Positions 45,935 to 54,491 are shown, counted from the stretch's first letter. The stretch is DNA of 64,000 bases from Clostridium sp. MB40-C1 (GCF_030913655.1 NZ_CP133189.1:2232001-2296000), one strand, 5' to 3'. Program-made: numbers and translations. Notes: generated by a model not told the origin, from the sequence alone.

Positions 45935-46081
45935 GGAGAATATATATGTGGAAGATGTGTAGAAATAGAAGGTTTATGTAAAGAATGTGGATATCTTTTT
46001 GCTGTAGAGTTTTCTATGTTGTTTGACGGTAATATAAAAGCTATATTCCAAATGTTAAAAACTTATTTAAGGTATGTATAA
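45935..46081 (+). pseudogene. small zinc-ribbon protein, start lost
   Basis: Right after the HemN-like stop the frame reads CGRCVEIEGLCKECGYLF and on to IFQMLKTYLRYV, stop at 46079-46081: a CxxC...CxxC zinc-ribbon of about 45 residues. No start codon exists in this frame. An AGGAGA site and an ATG (45946-45948) are properly spaced but two bases out of phase, giving only an 11-codon peptide. Loss of a TG in the ATGTG run would explain it. Alternatively the HemN-like protein was once longer and gained a stop. Confidence 0.5.
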
Positions 46082-46210
46082 TTATAGATTATTAGGTTAT
46101 TATGGCAATCCACCTCTATATTCAATACATCCATAGATTAATTTCACTTTCATTAGTATTATTAATCTAAAAGGATATTTCATATAAATGCTTGTTTTTA
46201 TTTTGCAAAA

Positions 46211-46258
46211 ATAAAACTTCTTAAGAATTTAAATTTCTAAATCCTTAAGAAGTTTTAT
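46211..46258. terminator. hairpin between the HemN-like operon and the lipoprotein gene
   Basis: ATAAAACTTCTTAAG (46211-46225) pairs with 46244-46258, 15 bp, flanked by A's and T's, between convergent genes. Confidence 0.75.
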
Positions 46259-46425
46259 AACTCTTGCCCCCTCTGAGTCCTTTACACTTTTATCCAATAG
46301 CCTAGGCCCTTAGTAAGAGACATATCCGACTCACTGATAATTAAAACAAGAAAGTATTATCTTTAAAAATATTAACTTTCCTCATCCATATATAAATATA
46401 ATTAGTAATAAAATATTAAAATGTT

Positions 46426-47265
46426 TTACTTTGAATATTCCTTAATTAATGTTTTTGTTACTTCAAGAACATAATTTTGACAATACTCTCCTGAGTTTCT
46501 ATCGTACTCTTCATTATTCACTTCACTGTTAGATAATATCCTAATTCCTAGGAAAGGAATATTATATGCCTTTGCAACTTGCGCTGCTGAAGCTGTTTCC
46601 ATCTCTTCTACTGATGTTCCATACTTTTTATTAATCCATTTAATTCTATCTAACTCACGGTTCCACTCATCAGCAGATCCAATAACTCCTTCTACCACTT
46701 TACCTTTTTTATATAGATTTGCTACACTTTTAGCAGATTTAATAAGCTGAGCATCACCTTCAAAATCTTTAAATTCCTTTGTTTCGCCGTTTACATTAAC
46801 TTCTATATTCATTGGAATCCAATTTTCAGGGTGAATTCCTTTATTATAGTCACCATGCTCAGATCTAAGAGCTCCGAAATTAACAGATTTTTTTCCTATA
46901 ACAATATCGCAACGATGTAATTGAGGATCATGTCCTCCAGCAGTTCCTTGATTTATTATTGCTCTAGGATTAAATTTTTCAATAGCTAACAGTGTTGATG
47001 CTGCAGCATTTGTCATACCTATTTCTGTTTTAGCAACAACTACAGGAAATTTATCTATTGTTCCTTTCCAAAAAGTCCAGCCACCATATGTAACTTTCTC
47101 AGCATTTTGCAGCTGTTTTACTAAACTTTGTGTTTCTACATCCATTGCCCCTTGAATTACAATTGGCCTAACTGCCTCTTTAGTTTTAGAATTACTGCAT
47201 CCTATAAATGCAAATGTCATTATAATTCCTAAAATTACTGCTAAAAACCTTTTTCTCATGTTCAT
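46426..47265 (-). CDS. nucleosidase-like lipoprotein (MTA/SAH nucleosidase fold)
   Basis: A 279-aa exported lipoprotein: signal peptide with lipobox FIGC (Cys23), then a purine nucleoside phosphorylase-like domain. Visible: VIQGAMDVETQSLVKQLQNA, KTEIGMTNAAASTLLAIEKF (phosphate/ribose loop of nucleosidases), NQGTAGG, VEEMETASAAQVAKAYNIPF with the catalytic METAS motif. The METAS and TAGG motifs are those of MTA/SAH nucleosidases. Being tethered outside, it would split extracellular purine nucleosides or related compounds to release the base. A purine riboswitch with terminator precedes it (47470-47605), which supports a purine role. Confidence 0.85.
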   Translation of the reverse strand: MNMRKRFLAVILGIIMTFAFIGCSNSKTKEAVRPIVIQGAMDVETQSLVKQLQNAEKVTYGGWTFWKGTIDKFPVVVAKTEIGMTNAAASTLLAIEKFNPRAIINQGTAGGHDPQLHRCDIVIGKKSVNFGALRSEHGDYNKGIHPENWIPMNIEVNVNGETKEFKDFEGDAQLIKSAKSVANLYKKGKVVEGVIGSADEWNRELDRIKWINKKYGTSVEEMETASAAQVAKAYNIPFLGIRILSNSEVNNEEYDRNSGEYCQNYVLEVTKTLIKEYSK

Positions 47266-47469
47266 CTCTCATTATCCTTTCTTATGTAAAAAATAATTTA
47301 TTTATAAATCCTCTTTTATGTTTATATAAAGAGTATTCTTGTACTATAAATAATGTTTTTAGATTAAATCTTAAACAGTAAATCAAAATTTTAATTTGTA
47401 TAAATGCATTACTCATTTGAATATACAAAAGTAAGTTTCTTAAAGCTATTCAATGTTGTCCGTCTAACA

Positions 47470-47605
47470 AAAAAACACCTTGTCCAAATTAATGGCATAA
47501 GGTGTTAAATACATCATACATGCATGACAATAAAACACTTATAGCCAAACTATTTACGGTAGTTGGTAGAAACTTTTAGCCCATATTGCTAAATTTATAT
47601 AAGCG
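47470..47605 (-). ncRNA. purine riboswitch with intrinsic terminator
   Basis: Minus strand, 5' to 3': P1 CGCTTATA (ends 47605) pairs with TATAAGTG (47536-47543). P2 is TTTAGC/GCTAAA around the loop AATATGG, followed by the invariant J2/3 AGTTTCTACC. P3 is AACTA/TAGTT around the loop CCGTAAA. The base in J3/1 that sets specificity is C, the guanine-type choice, but J3/1 reads GGCTAT where GACTAT is usual. A terminator follows (AACACCTT.. at 47499-47506 with 47475-47482, then a run of T's). It lies about 200 nt before the nucleosidase lipoprotein gene. Confidence 0.88.
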
Positions 47606-47895
47606 AACATTTTTTTATATTTTTTATTAAATGTTTGTATTATACATTATACACTAGGTATTTATATATTTCAACACATAATTTTATATATTTTAACATG
47701 TATTGCAAATAAAAAACCGTACAATAACTATGATTCTTATGTATTTCTATATAATATTAAAGTGTAGTATATTATTTTATCTCATTAATTAATAATTTAA
47801 ACTTATAAAAACCTAATCTTTCTTTTTATAACATATTTCTACATCAAATTGATATTTTCTTCCTAATATGTTAATCTATCATGGAGGTGTTTAAG

Positions 47896-48294
47896 ATGAA
47901 AAAATTATTAAAAGTCGTTGGTGCAATAATTGAAAATGATAATAATGAAATATTGTGTGCTCTTCGTTCCCCTAAAATGACACTTCCTAACATGTGGGAA
48001 TTTCCTGGTGGAAAAGTCGAAAAGAATGAAAGTTTGGGACAGGCTATAGTAAGAGAAATTCAAGAAGAATTAAAATGTTCTGTTGAAGATAAAGAAATAT
48101 TTTATGATAACACTCATGATTATGAAAAATTTATTGTAAACCTAACAACAATAAAATGCAAAATTAAAGAAGGTACTCCTACTGCTAATGAGCACTCTAA
48201 ACTTATATGGCTTAAAAGAGAAAATCTTAAATCATTGAATTGGGCACCAGCAGATATGCCAGCAGTAGAGCAGTTAGTCAATGAAAAAGTATAG
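47896..48294 (+). CDS. MutT-type Nudix hydrolase
   Basis: A 132-aa Nudix protein of the (8-oxo)-dGTP diphosphatase type. The Nudix box is GGKVEKNESLGQAIVREIQE followed by ELK; the WEFPGG before it and the LKSLNWAPADMPAV end are typical of MutT-like sanitising enzymes. I place the start at ATG 47896: GGAGGTG (47883-47889) is its ribosome site, so the in-frame ATG at 47881 cannot be the start. Monocistronic with a terminator. Confidence 0.9.
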   Translation: MKKLLKVVGAIIENDNNEILCALRSPKMTLPNMWEFPGGKVEKNESLGQAIVREIQEELKCSVEDKEIFYDNTHDYEKFIVNLTTIKCKIKEGTPTANEHSKLIWLKRENLKSLNWAPADMPAVEQLVNEKV

Positions 48295-48307
48295 TTTATC
48301 ATTAAAA

Positions 48308-48345
48308 TGGTCTATAAATAAATTTACAAATTTATTTATAGACCA
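48308..48345 (+). terminator. terminator of the MutT-type gene
   Basis: TGGTCTATAAATAAATTT (48308-48325) pairs perfectly with 48328-48345; only two bases are unpaired in the centre. Confidence 0.7.
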
Positions 48346-48623
48346 TTAACTTTCATTCCTTTTCATCCCCTATTAACATTAATTCTCTAATTCCATTTTT
48401 CTTCTTTTAGTATTCTCATCCTTTATTTTAATCACTATTCCTTATAAAATTTATTTCAGATAAATACTTATCAAACATCTTTAGTTATCACAAATAAATA
48501 TCATCTATTAATGCATAAATGTATTAGTTAAAAATTAAAAATCATACTACTTGAATACATAAAGATATGACAAAATAAACAAAAAATATATATATCTTTT
48601 TGCAAGTGCTTACATATGCCGTA

Positions 48624-48671
48624 TTGACAAAATCAGCTCAATTGTTATACTGTACTTATAAACAGTATAAC
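48624..48671 (+). promoter_or_regulatory. promoter and operator of the GntR/ABC operon
   Basis: TTGACA (48624-48629), 16-bp spacer, TATACT (48646-48651). The inverted repeat GTTATACTGT (48644-48653) / ACAGTATAAC (48662-48671) overlaps the -10 and start region, as expected for autorepression by the YtrA-type regulator encoded next. Confidence 0.75.
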
Positions 48672-48715
48672 AGTTATAACACCTTCAATAACTGATATAA
48701 AAGGAGAAAGCAACA

Positions 48716-49099
48716 ATGAAACTTATTATTTCCAACGTTTCAGGGGTACCAATATATAAACAAATTAAAGAACAAATTAAAAGTGCCATATTATCTGGTG
48801 AACTGGAAGAAAACGAAGCACTCCCTTCTTTAAGAAAATTATCAAAACATTTAAAAATTAGTGTACTAACTACAACAAGGGCATACACAGAGCTTGAACA
48901 AGAAGGTTTTGTAAAAAACATTCAAGGCAAGGGTTGTTATGTAATGGAGCGTGGCTCTAAACTCATTCGAGAACATCTTATACGAGAAGTTGAAAAAAAC
49001 TTGACTAATGCAATATTAGCAGCTAAAAGAGCAGATTTAAAAATAACAGATCTACACTCAATGCTTGATATCTTAGAGGAGGCTGAAGATGATGAATGA
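48716..49099 (+). CDS. GntR-family regulator, YtrA type
   Basis: A 127-aa short GntR protein: winged helix (VPIYKQIKEQIKSAILSGEL, LPSLRKLSKHLKISVLTTTR, GFVKNIQGKGCYV) and a brief C-terminal dimer tail, the YtrA subfamily layout. Such regulators sit at the head of ABC operons and respond to cell-wall antibiotics. AGGAG before ATG; the stop overlaps the ABC gene start. Confidence 0.92.
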   Translation: MKLIISNVSGVPIYKQIKEQIKSAILSGELEENEALPSLRKLSKHLKISVLTTTRAYTELEQEGFVKNIQGKGCYVMERGSKLIREHLIREVEKNLTNAILAAKRADLKITDLHSMLDILEEAEDDE

Positions 49100-49943
49100 T
49101 GCTTTAATAGTTAATAATCTTAGCAAAAATTATAGTAACTTTAAACTGAAAGATGTTAGCTTTCAGTTACCACAAGGCTATATCATGGGTTTAATTGGTA
49201 AAAATGGTTCTGGAAAAACAACCACTATTAGATGTATTTTAAATATGATTAAAAGAAATTCTGGAGAGATTTGCATATTTGGTAAGGATAATATTCAAGA
49301 TGAATTAGAAATCAAAAAAAATATTGGTGCTGTTTTCGATTCCAATTTCTTTGTGGATAATTGGAATATTACAGATGTTGAAAAAACAGTTAGTATGTTT
49401 TATTCTCATTGGAATAAAGTATATTTTCATACTTTATTAAAAAAATTCCATTTAAACAAAAACAAAAAGGTAAAAGAACTTTCCAAAGGTATGCAAATGA
49501 AACTTATGCTTGCTTGTGCCTTATCTTATGATGCAAACCTTCTTATTTTAGATGAACCTACAAGTGGCCTTGATCCAGTTTCACGTGATGAATTGTTAGA
49601 AATATTAGCAGATTACATTGAAGATGGGGTGCACAGTATCTTATTCTCAACACATATTACAGAAGATTTAGATAAAATTGCTGACTATATTACTTATCTG
49701 AATAATGGAGAAGTATTCTATACTGGGGGAAAAGAAGAATTTATCGACCTATTTAGAATTGTAAAAGGTGGCCCAGAAGAACTTTCCTTAGATTTAAAAA
49801 ATAAATTGGAAGGAATAAGAACGTTTCCCACAGGTTTTGAAGGACTTATTAAAACTCAATATGTAAAAGACTATCCAAGCTTATTATATGAACCTGCAAC
49901 AATAGATGATATTATTATTTTTACTAATAAAGGAGAGGTTTAA
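49089..49943 (+). CDS. ABC transporter ATP-binding protein
   Basis: A 284-aa ATPase: Walker A GLIGKNGSGKTT (about 35-46), signature LSKGMQMKLMLA, Walker B LLILDEPTSGLDPVS and the H-loop STHITED. The C-terminal 70 residues form the extra domain common in antibiotic-resistance ABC proteins of this type. Overlaps the GntR gene by 11 bp and is followed by its permease. Probably bacitracin/peptide-type export or sensing, inferred from the operon layout. Confidence 0.93.
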   Translation: MMNDALIVNNLSKNYSNFKLKDVSFQLPQGYIMGLIGKNGSGKTTTIRCILNMIKRNSGEICIFGKDNIQDELEIKKNIGAVFDSNFFVDNWNITDVEKTVSMFYSHWNKVYFHTLLKKFHLNKNKKVKELSKGMQMKLMLACALSYDANLLILDEPTSGLDPVSRDELLEILADYIEDGVHSILFSTHITEDLDKIADYITYLNNGEVFYTGGKEEFIDLFRIVKGGPEELSLDLKNKLEGIRTFPTGFEGLIKTQYVKDYPSLLYEPATIDDIIIFTNKGEV

Positions 49944-49944
49944 T

Positions 49945-50604
49945 ATGAATAATGTACTTAAGTCCATAAAACTTGATTTTATGCTAATTAAAGAGTATTT
50001 TAAAATATTTATTTACATTCTCATTATTTCTGTTTTTTTATCAGCTTCTTCAAAATTTTTAATAGGTGGACTTGTAACTTCCGTGTCTATATTAGCAATG
50101 AGGTTTACATCCTTAACATTTGAGTCTGAAGAAAAAAATAATATTACAAATTTATATGGTATACTCCCAATTAGTAAAAAACACCATGTAGTTGGACGCT
50201 TTATTTTTACCATTATAATTGGAATAGCTACTTTGATGATTTCACTAATTATACAGTCCATCATTCTTATAACTATGGGGGTTACTATTACAGGTACTAC
50301 ATGCATACTTGGATTAATTCTCAGTATGGTTGTTTACCTCTTTACTATCGCCTTACAACTACCAGGATTTTATAAATATGGAGCTATCAAAGGTAGAATG
50401 TTTACACTAATTCCACTTGCCGGCTTTTTTATTGTATATTATCTATTGGGTAAGCTAGAAAATTGGGGTATTTCAACAACAATCACATTTACTAATGCTA
50501 TAAAAGATCCAACACTTACTGCCTTAATTGCTCTAATTATTACAATAATGATTTCTATTATTTCCATGATTATTTCTGTAAAAATATACGAAGATAAAGA
50601 ATGA
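49945..50604 (+). CDS. ABC-2 type permease
   Basis: A 219-aa membrane protein with six predicted spans (for example FKIFIYILIISVFLSASS, FIFTIIIGIATLMISLII, LIALIITIMISIISMIISV). Partner of the ATPase, one nucleotide after its stop. ATG 49945 is chosen, with AGGAGAGG 6 nt upstream, rather than the open frame that starts inside the ATPase gene. Ends at a terminator (50659-50697). Confidence 0.9.
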   Translation: MNNVLKSIKLDFMLIKEYFKIFIYILIISVFLSASSKFLIGGLVTSVSILAMRFTSLTFESEEKNNITNLYGILPISKKHHVVGRFIFTIIIGIATLMISLIIQSIILITMGVTITGTTCILGLILSMVVYLFTIALQLPGFYKYGAIKGRMFTLIPLAGFFIVYYLLGKLENWGISTTITFTNAIKDPTLTALIALIITIMISIISMIISVKIYEDKE

Positions 50605-50658
50605 TACTAATAAAAATTCAATATTAACTATAATATAAGAAATTTAATTATAAATTTA

Positions 50659-50697
50659 AATAACTAGGTATTAGAATAATACTATTACCTAGTTATT
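50659..50697 (+). terminator. terminator of the GntR/ABC operon
   Basis: AATAACTAGGTA (50659-50670) pairs with TACCTAGTTATT (50686-50697). Confidence 0.8.
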
Positions 50698-50755
50698 CTT
50701 AAATATACTAACTTTAAATATAATATAATAAATATGTTTTCTACATAATATTTTT

Positions 50756-50779
50756 GTAGATGTAAATATTTACATCTAC
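50756..50779. promoter_or_regulatory. perfect 24-bp palindrome
   Basis: GTAGATGTAAAT (50756-50767) followed directly by its exact complement. It lies just upstream of the block shared by small-gene copies 2 and 3 and is not present before copies 1 or 3. Possible operator. Confidence 0.5.
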
Positions 50780-50795
50780 TATTCTAATATCTACA

Positions 50796-50921
50796 TTACA
50801 AAAACGTAAGTTACGAAACCCTAAATGTAATTTAAATCAATGGTTGCTAAAACACTTAGGTTGTATAATTAAAACATAAAGTGAGTTACGGATTAAAAAC
50901 AAATTACAGGAGGTAACACAA
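50796..50921 (+). promoter_or_regulatory. conserved leader of 56-aa gene, copy 2
   Basis: TTACAAAAACGTAAGTTACG opens a TTACA...TGTAA box (50796-50830) holding the dyad CGTAAGTTACG. ATCAATGGTTGCTAAAACAC and a consensus TATAAT follow, then AGGAGGTAA before the ATG. It is nearly identical to the leader at 52574-52699. Confidence 0.75.
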
Positions 50922-51092
50922 ATGAAAATGTTAAAAAATTTATTAGATAAACTAGCTAAGGTTATAGATGAAAATGAATTAGGAACTGACAATTATTTAG
51001 AAGAAGTTGAATTCAAACTTAACAATGATAAAGAATATAACTTAAAAGCTTGTGAAACTTTAATGAACATGAATAATATGTTTAGTGCTTAA
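50922..51092 (+). CDS. 56-aa small protein, family copy 2
   Basis: Reads MKMLKNLLDKLAKVIDENEL, GTDNYLEEVEFKLNNDKE, then YNLKACETLMNMNNMFSA. It differs from copy 3 (52700-52870) in only two residues (Thr/Ser at 22, Ser/Asn near the end) and from copy 1 in about eight. It is helical, acidic and probably cytoplasmic, with no recognised motif. AGGAGG is 9 nt before ATG. It lies between the ABC operon and the truncated MarR gene on the other strand. Confidence 0.8.
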   Translation: MKMLKNLLDKLAKVIDENELGTDNYLEEVEFKLNNDKEYNLKACETLMNMNNMFSA

Positions 51093-51170
51093 TACTTTGA
51101 ATATTTTTAAATACACAAATCAGTACTATACAATTATAGATTTTTTATACCTCTTTTAAATATAAATTTA

Positions 51171-51650
51171 TTAATCTGATATTTTATCCCTTCTTTTATT
51201 CGAAAACTTTTCTAATGCAATTCTTAATTCTTCCTCCATATCAATATTAGGTATCTGAACATTCTCTTCGAAACTATTCATTTCTACGCCATCAAAACTA
51301 TATATTTTAACCAATAAATTCCATGGAGTTTCTATTTCTTCTTTAGTGAAATCTTTAAAAATGGTAGCCATAAAATTAATAGAAGCATCTTTTCCACATT
51401 TAACCATAACATTCATCCCCATATCAGTCACACATACATTAACAGCTCTCTTATCTTTTTTACTAGGTATAATAGATACAAAGTCTTTTTTTTCAAGACT
51501 TTTAACTAATTGGGTTGTATTTTGTTTAGTTGTATCTAACTTCTTAGCACTATTAATAAATGTAGTCTCATCTTTAGGTAAGTTAAGAACTGCCAACATA
51601 GTCAATATATTGTCTATGTTTATATTATAAATTAGCTTTAAATTTACCAC
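51171..51650 (-). pseudogene. MarR-family regulator, N-terminally truncated
   Basis: The frame (159 codons from a GTG with no ribosome site) encodes the MarR winged helix (INSAKKLDTTKQNTTQLVKS, LEKKDFVSIIPSKKDKRAVN, VCVTDMGMNVM) and a C-terminal helix. The usual N-terminal dimerisation helix of about 30-40 residues is missing; the open frame starts only 12 codons before helix 2. The upstream DNA is a MATE gene remnant. Probably non-functional or a domain fragment. Confidence 0.6.
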
Positions 51651-51683
51651 AAAGACAGTTGCTATTTTTCAATAATGAATGAC

Positions 51684-52282
51684 CTATAGATATTGATAAC
51701 ATTTCCTGTATCGAAATATTAAAGCTATTGATATAAATAATGTCAGAAATTCAGCTAAAGGAACAGCCAACCAAATACCCGTTACATTTAGAAAAACAGG
51801 CAAAATGAGTAATCCTACTGTAATAAAACCCAATGTCCGTAAAAATGATACTATCGCTGATATTTTTCCATTCGATAAAGCGGTAAACATAGCAGAAGCA
51901 AAAATATTAAATCCGCAAAACAGGAAACTGAATGAAAATATAGAAAATCCGTATTTTGTAAATTCATAAACGCTTGTTTCCTGATCGATAAAAATATTAG
52001 CAATATAAGACCCGCCAAGCATGGAACACATAAATATTAATACCGAACATGTAAAAATACATCCTATACAAATACGAAATACTCTTTTTAACTGAATATT
52101 ATTACGACTTCCATAATTGTAACTTATAACTGGCGCAACCCCCGTTGAAAATCCAATATACATTGTTGTCATCAAAAATTGTGAATAAATGATGATCGTA
52201 ATAGCTGCCACGCCATCCTCCCCTAGGAGCTTCATCATCATAATATTAAATAAAAAGGTTGTAACTGCTGTTGATAATTGTC
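51684..52282 (-). pseudogene. MATE efflux transporter, C-terminal fragment
   Basis: The frame encodes about 200 residues of the C-terminal half of a MATE drug/sodium antiporter (FLMTTMYIGFSTGVAPVISY, NYGSRNNIQLKRVFRI, then four to five spans to a normal C-terminus). The frame is already open upstream of the first ATG (LGQLSTAVTTFLFNI), running back to about 52282 where it meets a stop in the AraC fragment. So the N-terminal half was lost by deletion, not by point mutation. Confidence 0.8.
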
Positions 52283-52360
52283 CTAATCTATTTTTTCAGT
52301 TAAATGTGCTTCAATATATTCAATAGCTAACATAATGTTTTTAATTCTGTTATTTGACAT
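52283..52360 (-). pseudogene. AraC-family regulator, N-terminal fragment
   Basis: An ATG with an excellent GGAGGGAGGG site opens a frame reading MSNNRIKNIMLAIEYIEAHL then TEKID and a stop. This is the first helix of an AraC-type DNA-binding domain (RIxxxxxYIExHLTEKIDL). Directly after it the sequence becomes the MATE gene. One deletion appears to have removed the rest of the regulator and the first half of the transporter. Confidence 0.7.
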
Positions 52361-52573
52361 ATGTTTTCCCTCCCTCCGATAGCAATTATATCAAAACTGA
52401 AAAACCTACTTTTAATTATTCTTGCTATTATTAAACTAAATCCTGATTTTTCTTAATTTTTTTATTTCTTTAGCTAACTCAACCCTATTAATAGCACTTT
52501 TATCTTTCACCCACCTTTAAGTATTTACATTTGTACATATAAATACTACCTATATAACGTTCTAATACCTACA

Positions 52574-52699
52574 TTACAAAAACGTAAGTTACGAAACCCT
52601 AAATGTAATTTAAATCAATGGTTACTAAAACACTTAGGTTGTATAATTAAATCATAAAGTGAGTTACGAATTAAAAATAAATTACAGGGGGTAATACAA
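52574..52699 (+). promoter_or_regulatory. conserved leader of 56-aa gene, copy 3
   Basis: Same elements as copy 2: the TTACA...TGTAA box at 52574-52608 with CGTAAGTTACG, ATCAATGG, TATAAT, and AGGGGGTAA before ATG. The match with copy 2 continues upstream to about TTCTAATA(C/T)CTACATTAC. Confidence 0.75.
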
Positions 52700-52870
52700 A
52701 TGAAAATGTTAAAAAATTTATTAGATAAACTAGCTAAGGTTATAGATGAAAATGAATTAGGATCTGACAATTATTTAGAAGAAGTTGAATTCAAACTTAA
52801 CAATGATAAAGAATATAACTTAAAAGCTTGTGAAACTTTAATGAACATGAATAATATGTTTAATGCTTAA
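52700..52870 (+). CDS. 56-aa small protein, family copy 3
   Basis: Reads MKMLKNLLDKLAKVIDENEL, GSDNYLEEVEFKLNNDKE, YNLKACETLMNMNNMFNA. Nearly identical to copy 2, including the DNA around it, which indicates a recent duplication of about 1.78 kb spacing. Between the two copies lie the AraC, MATE and MarR remnants. No function can be assigned. Confidence 0.8.
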   Translation: MKMLKNLLDKLAKVIDENELGSDNYLEEVEFKLNNDKEYNLKACETLMNMNNMFNA

Positions 52871-53069
52871 TGCTTTTAGATATTTTTAAATACACTAAGC
52901 TAATTGTACACTTGTTAGACTAGACTTAAATATCCATAAATAATAGATTTATAGTTTTATCTTATTGATAAGCCACTTAGCTTTATTAATAAAAACTCTT
53001 TTTTGAAACTAAAATAGTTAATTTATAATACATTCGCATCTTATTTTAAAACAGACTCTAAATAAAAGA

Positions 53070-53090
53070 CACCTCTCTGATAGAAAGGTG
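53070..53090 (-). terminator. terminator of the HNH gene
   Basis: CACCTCTC (53070-53077) pairs with GAAAGGTG (53083-53090), with one G-U; T's follow on the minus strand. Confidence 0.65.
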
Positions 53091-53134
53091 CTGTGGTAAA
53101 AATTAATTCGACATGTATAAAAACAGAAAATCTC

Positions 53135-54322
53135 CTATAGCCCAATATCCTTAACCTCATACCCCTGGTTATATGCAATCTGATATAAAGGATATATTGA
53201 ATTTTTTAATGATTCATAAAATGCTTCTCTACTTATACTCTCTCCTTTATTTATTAGCAAGGATATATTCAAAGTTTTACAAGTATTTAGATATTCTTCT
53301 AACACCTTGTCCTTTTTGAGTCCTATTAATATATTAAAAGCCATGTATTGCATATCACAAAATGGATTGAAATATTTCTCTATAGGCACTAGATTATTAT
53401 TTTTACTACTATTTATATTCTTAAATGTTGGTACAAGGTTCCACATCTCATCATGGAGAACAAAACTCCATGGAATAAAATGATCTATGCTCATTACTCC
53501 ATACCTATTAAAATTTTCAACATTAAATTCTTGGTTTGTATAGATATCTTTTACTCCTACATTTTCCTGAATTATATATCTCCAAATTTTTTTTGCATAA
53601 GTCAACTCTCTTGTATATGGTGGTTCTAACTTTAACGGTATGGCTGGTACATTAGGATTCCTCTTTTGAAGAAAATATATTAACTTATAGTTTATCCACC
53701 CTTTAATTATTGCTTGATTGCTTTCTATATATCTAAACCATTCATCATTTATTATTATTTTCCGTTCTCGATTTTCACTTACTATTTTATATAGAACATC
53801 TTCTTTTTCATTAGATAAATTTTCTATAATCCTATTCTTTTTACCATCTTTTAGACCACGTAATTCTTCTACAAAAAACGGTGCTATCAATCTATAGGGA
53901 ACCATATTGTAAAATACTTTTATTCTTCTATTTAGTTCCCTATCATCATCCTCTTCTAATCTATCTATTATTTCTTTCTCTTTTATATTGCTATCAAATC
54001 CATATCTTGAACTAGCATATAAAACAACCTCATGTAGTTTATCAAAAAATCCAAAACTTAAATGATATTGAAGTAATGGATACCATGCATTTGCTATCAT
54101 TCTACATACTATCCTCTTAAAACTTATTTCTTTATTACCTTCTAATATTTCTTTATATATCCCAATAAACCAATATATCTTATAACTAGCAACTAAATTT
54201 TCATAGCTGAGCATCTGCTCTAACTTTCTTGCTTCTACCCTTTCACTGCTAGGAAGTTCTGTATCTATATTTTTATATGTTAAATTCCAAATTGTAATAT
54301 TTTGTTTATCTATTGTATTCAA
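53135..54322 (-). CDS. HNH endonuclease-domain protein
   Basis: A 395-aa protein. The C-terminal part has an HNH nuclease site: IDHFIPWSFVLHDEMWNLVP followed by TFKNINSSKNNNLVP (about residues 275-315), giving the D-H, N and second N/H positions. The N-terminal 200 residues are helical and unknown. HNH proteins of this size and style often belong to restriction or other defence systems; that is inference from family habits and from the accessory surroundings. TTG start behind AGAGGGG. The promoter core shares 16 bp with those of the two radical-SAM/DptF-region genes. Confidence 0.75.
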   Translation of the reverse strand: MNTIDKQNITIWNLTYKNIDTELPSSERVEARKLEQMLSYENLVASYKIYWFIGIYKEILEGNKEISFKRIVCRMIANAWYPLLQYHLSFGFFDKLHEVVLYASSRYGFDSNIKEKEIIDRLEEDDDRELNRRIKVFYNMVPYRLIAPFFVEELRGLKDGKKNRIIENLSNEKEDVLYKIVSENRERKIIINDEWFRYIESNQAIIKGWINYKLIYFLQKRNPNVPAIPLKLEPPYTRELTYAKKIWRYIIQENVGVKDIYTNQEFNVENFNRYGVMSIDHFIPWSFVLHDEMWNLVPTFKNINSSKNNNLVPIEKYFNPFCDMQYMAFNILIGLKKDKVLEEYLNTCKTLNISLLINKGESISREAFYESLKNSIYPLYQIAYNQGYEVKDIGL

Positions 54323-54491
54323 ATTTTTTACCCCTCTTAGCTTGTTGCCCTATATGCTTTATCCATAATCTTCACCTATTGTATATAAATATATTTTATC
54401 ATATAATTACAGATAGCGATTGTTCTCTACACAAATTTAGTGTCTATCACATAAAGTAAATGTTTAAAGTAATATTAGGAGGTCTTGAAAA

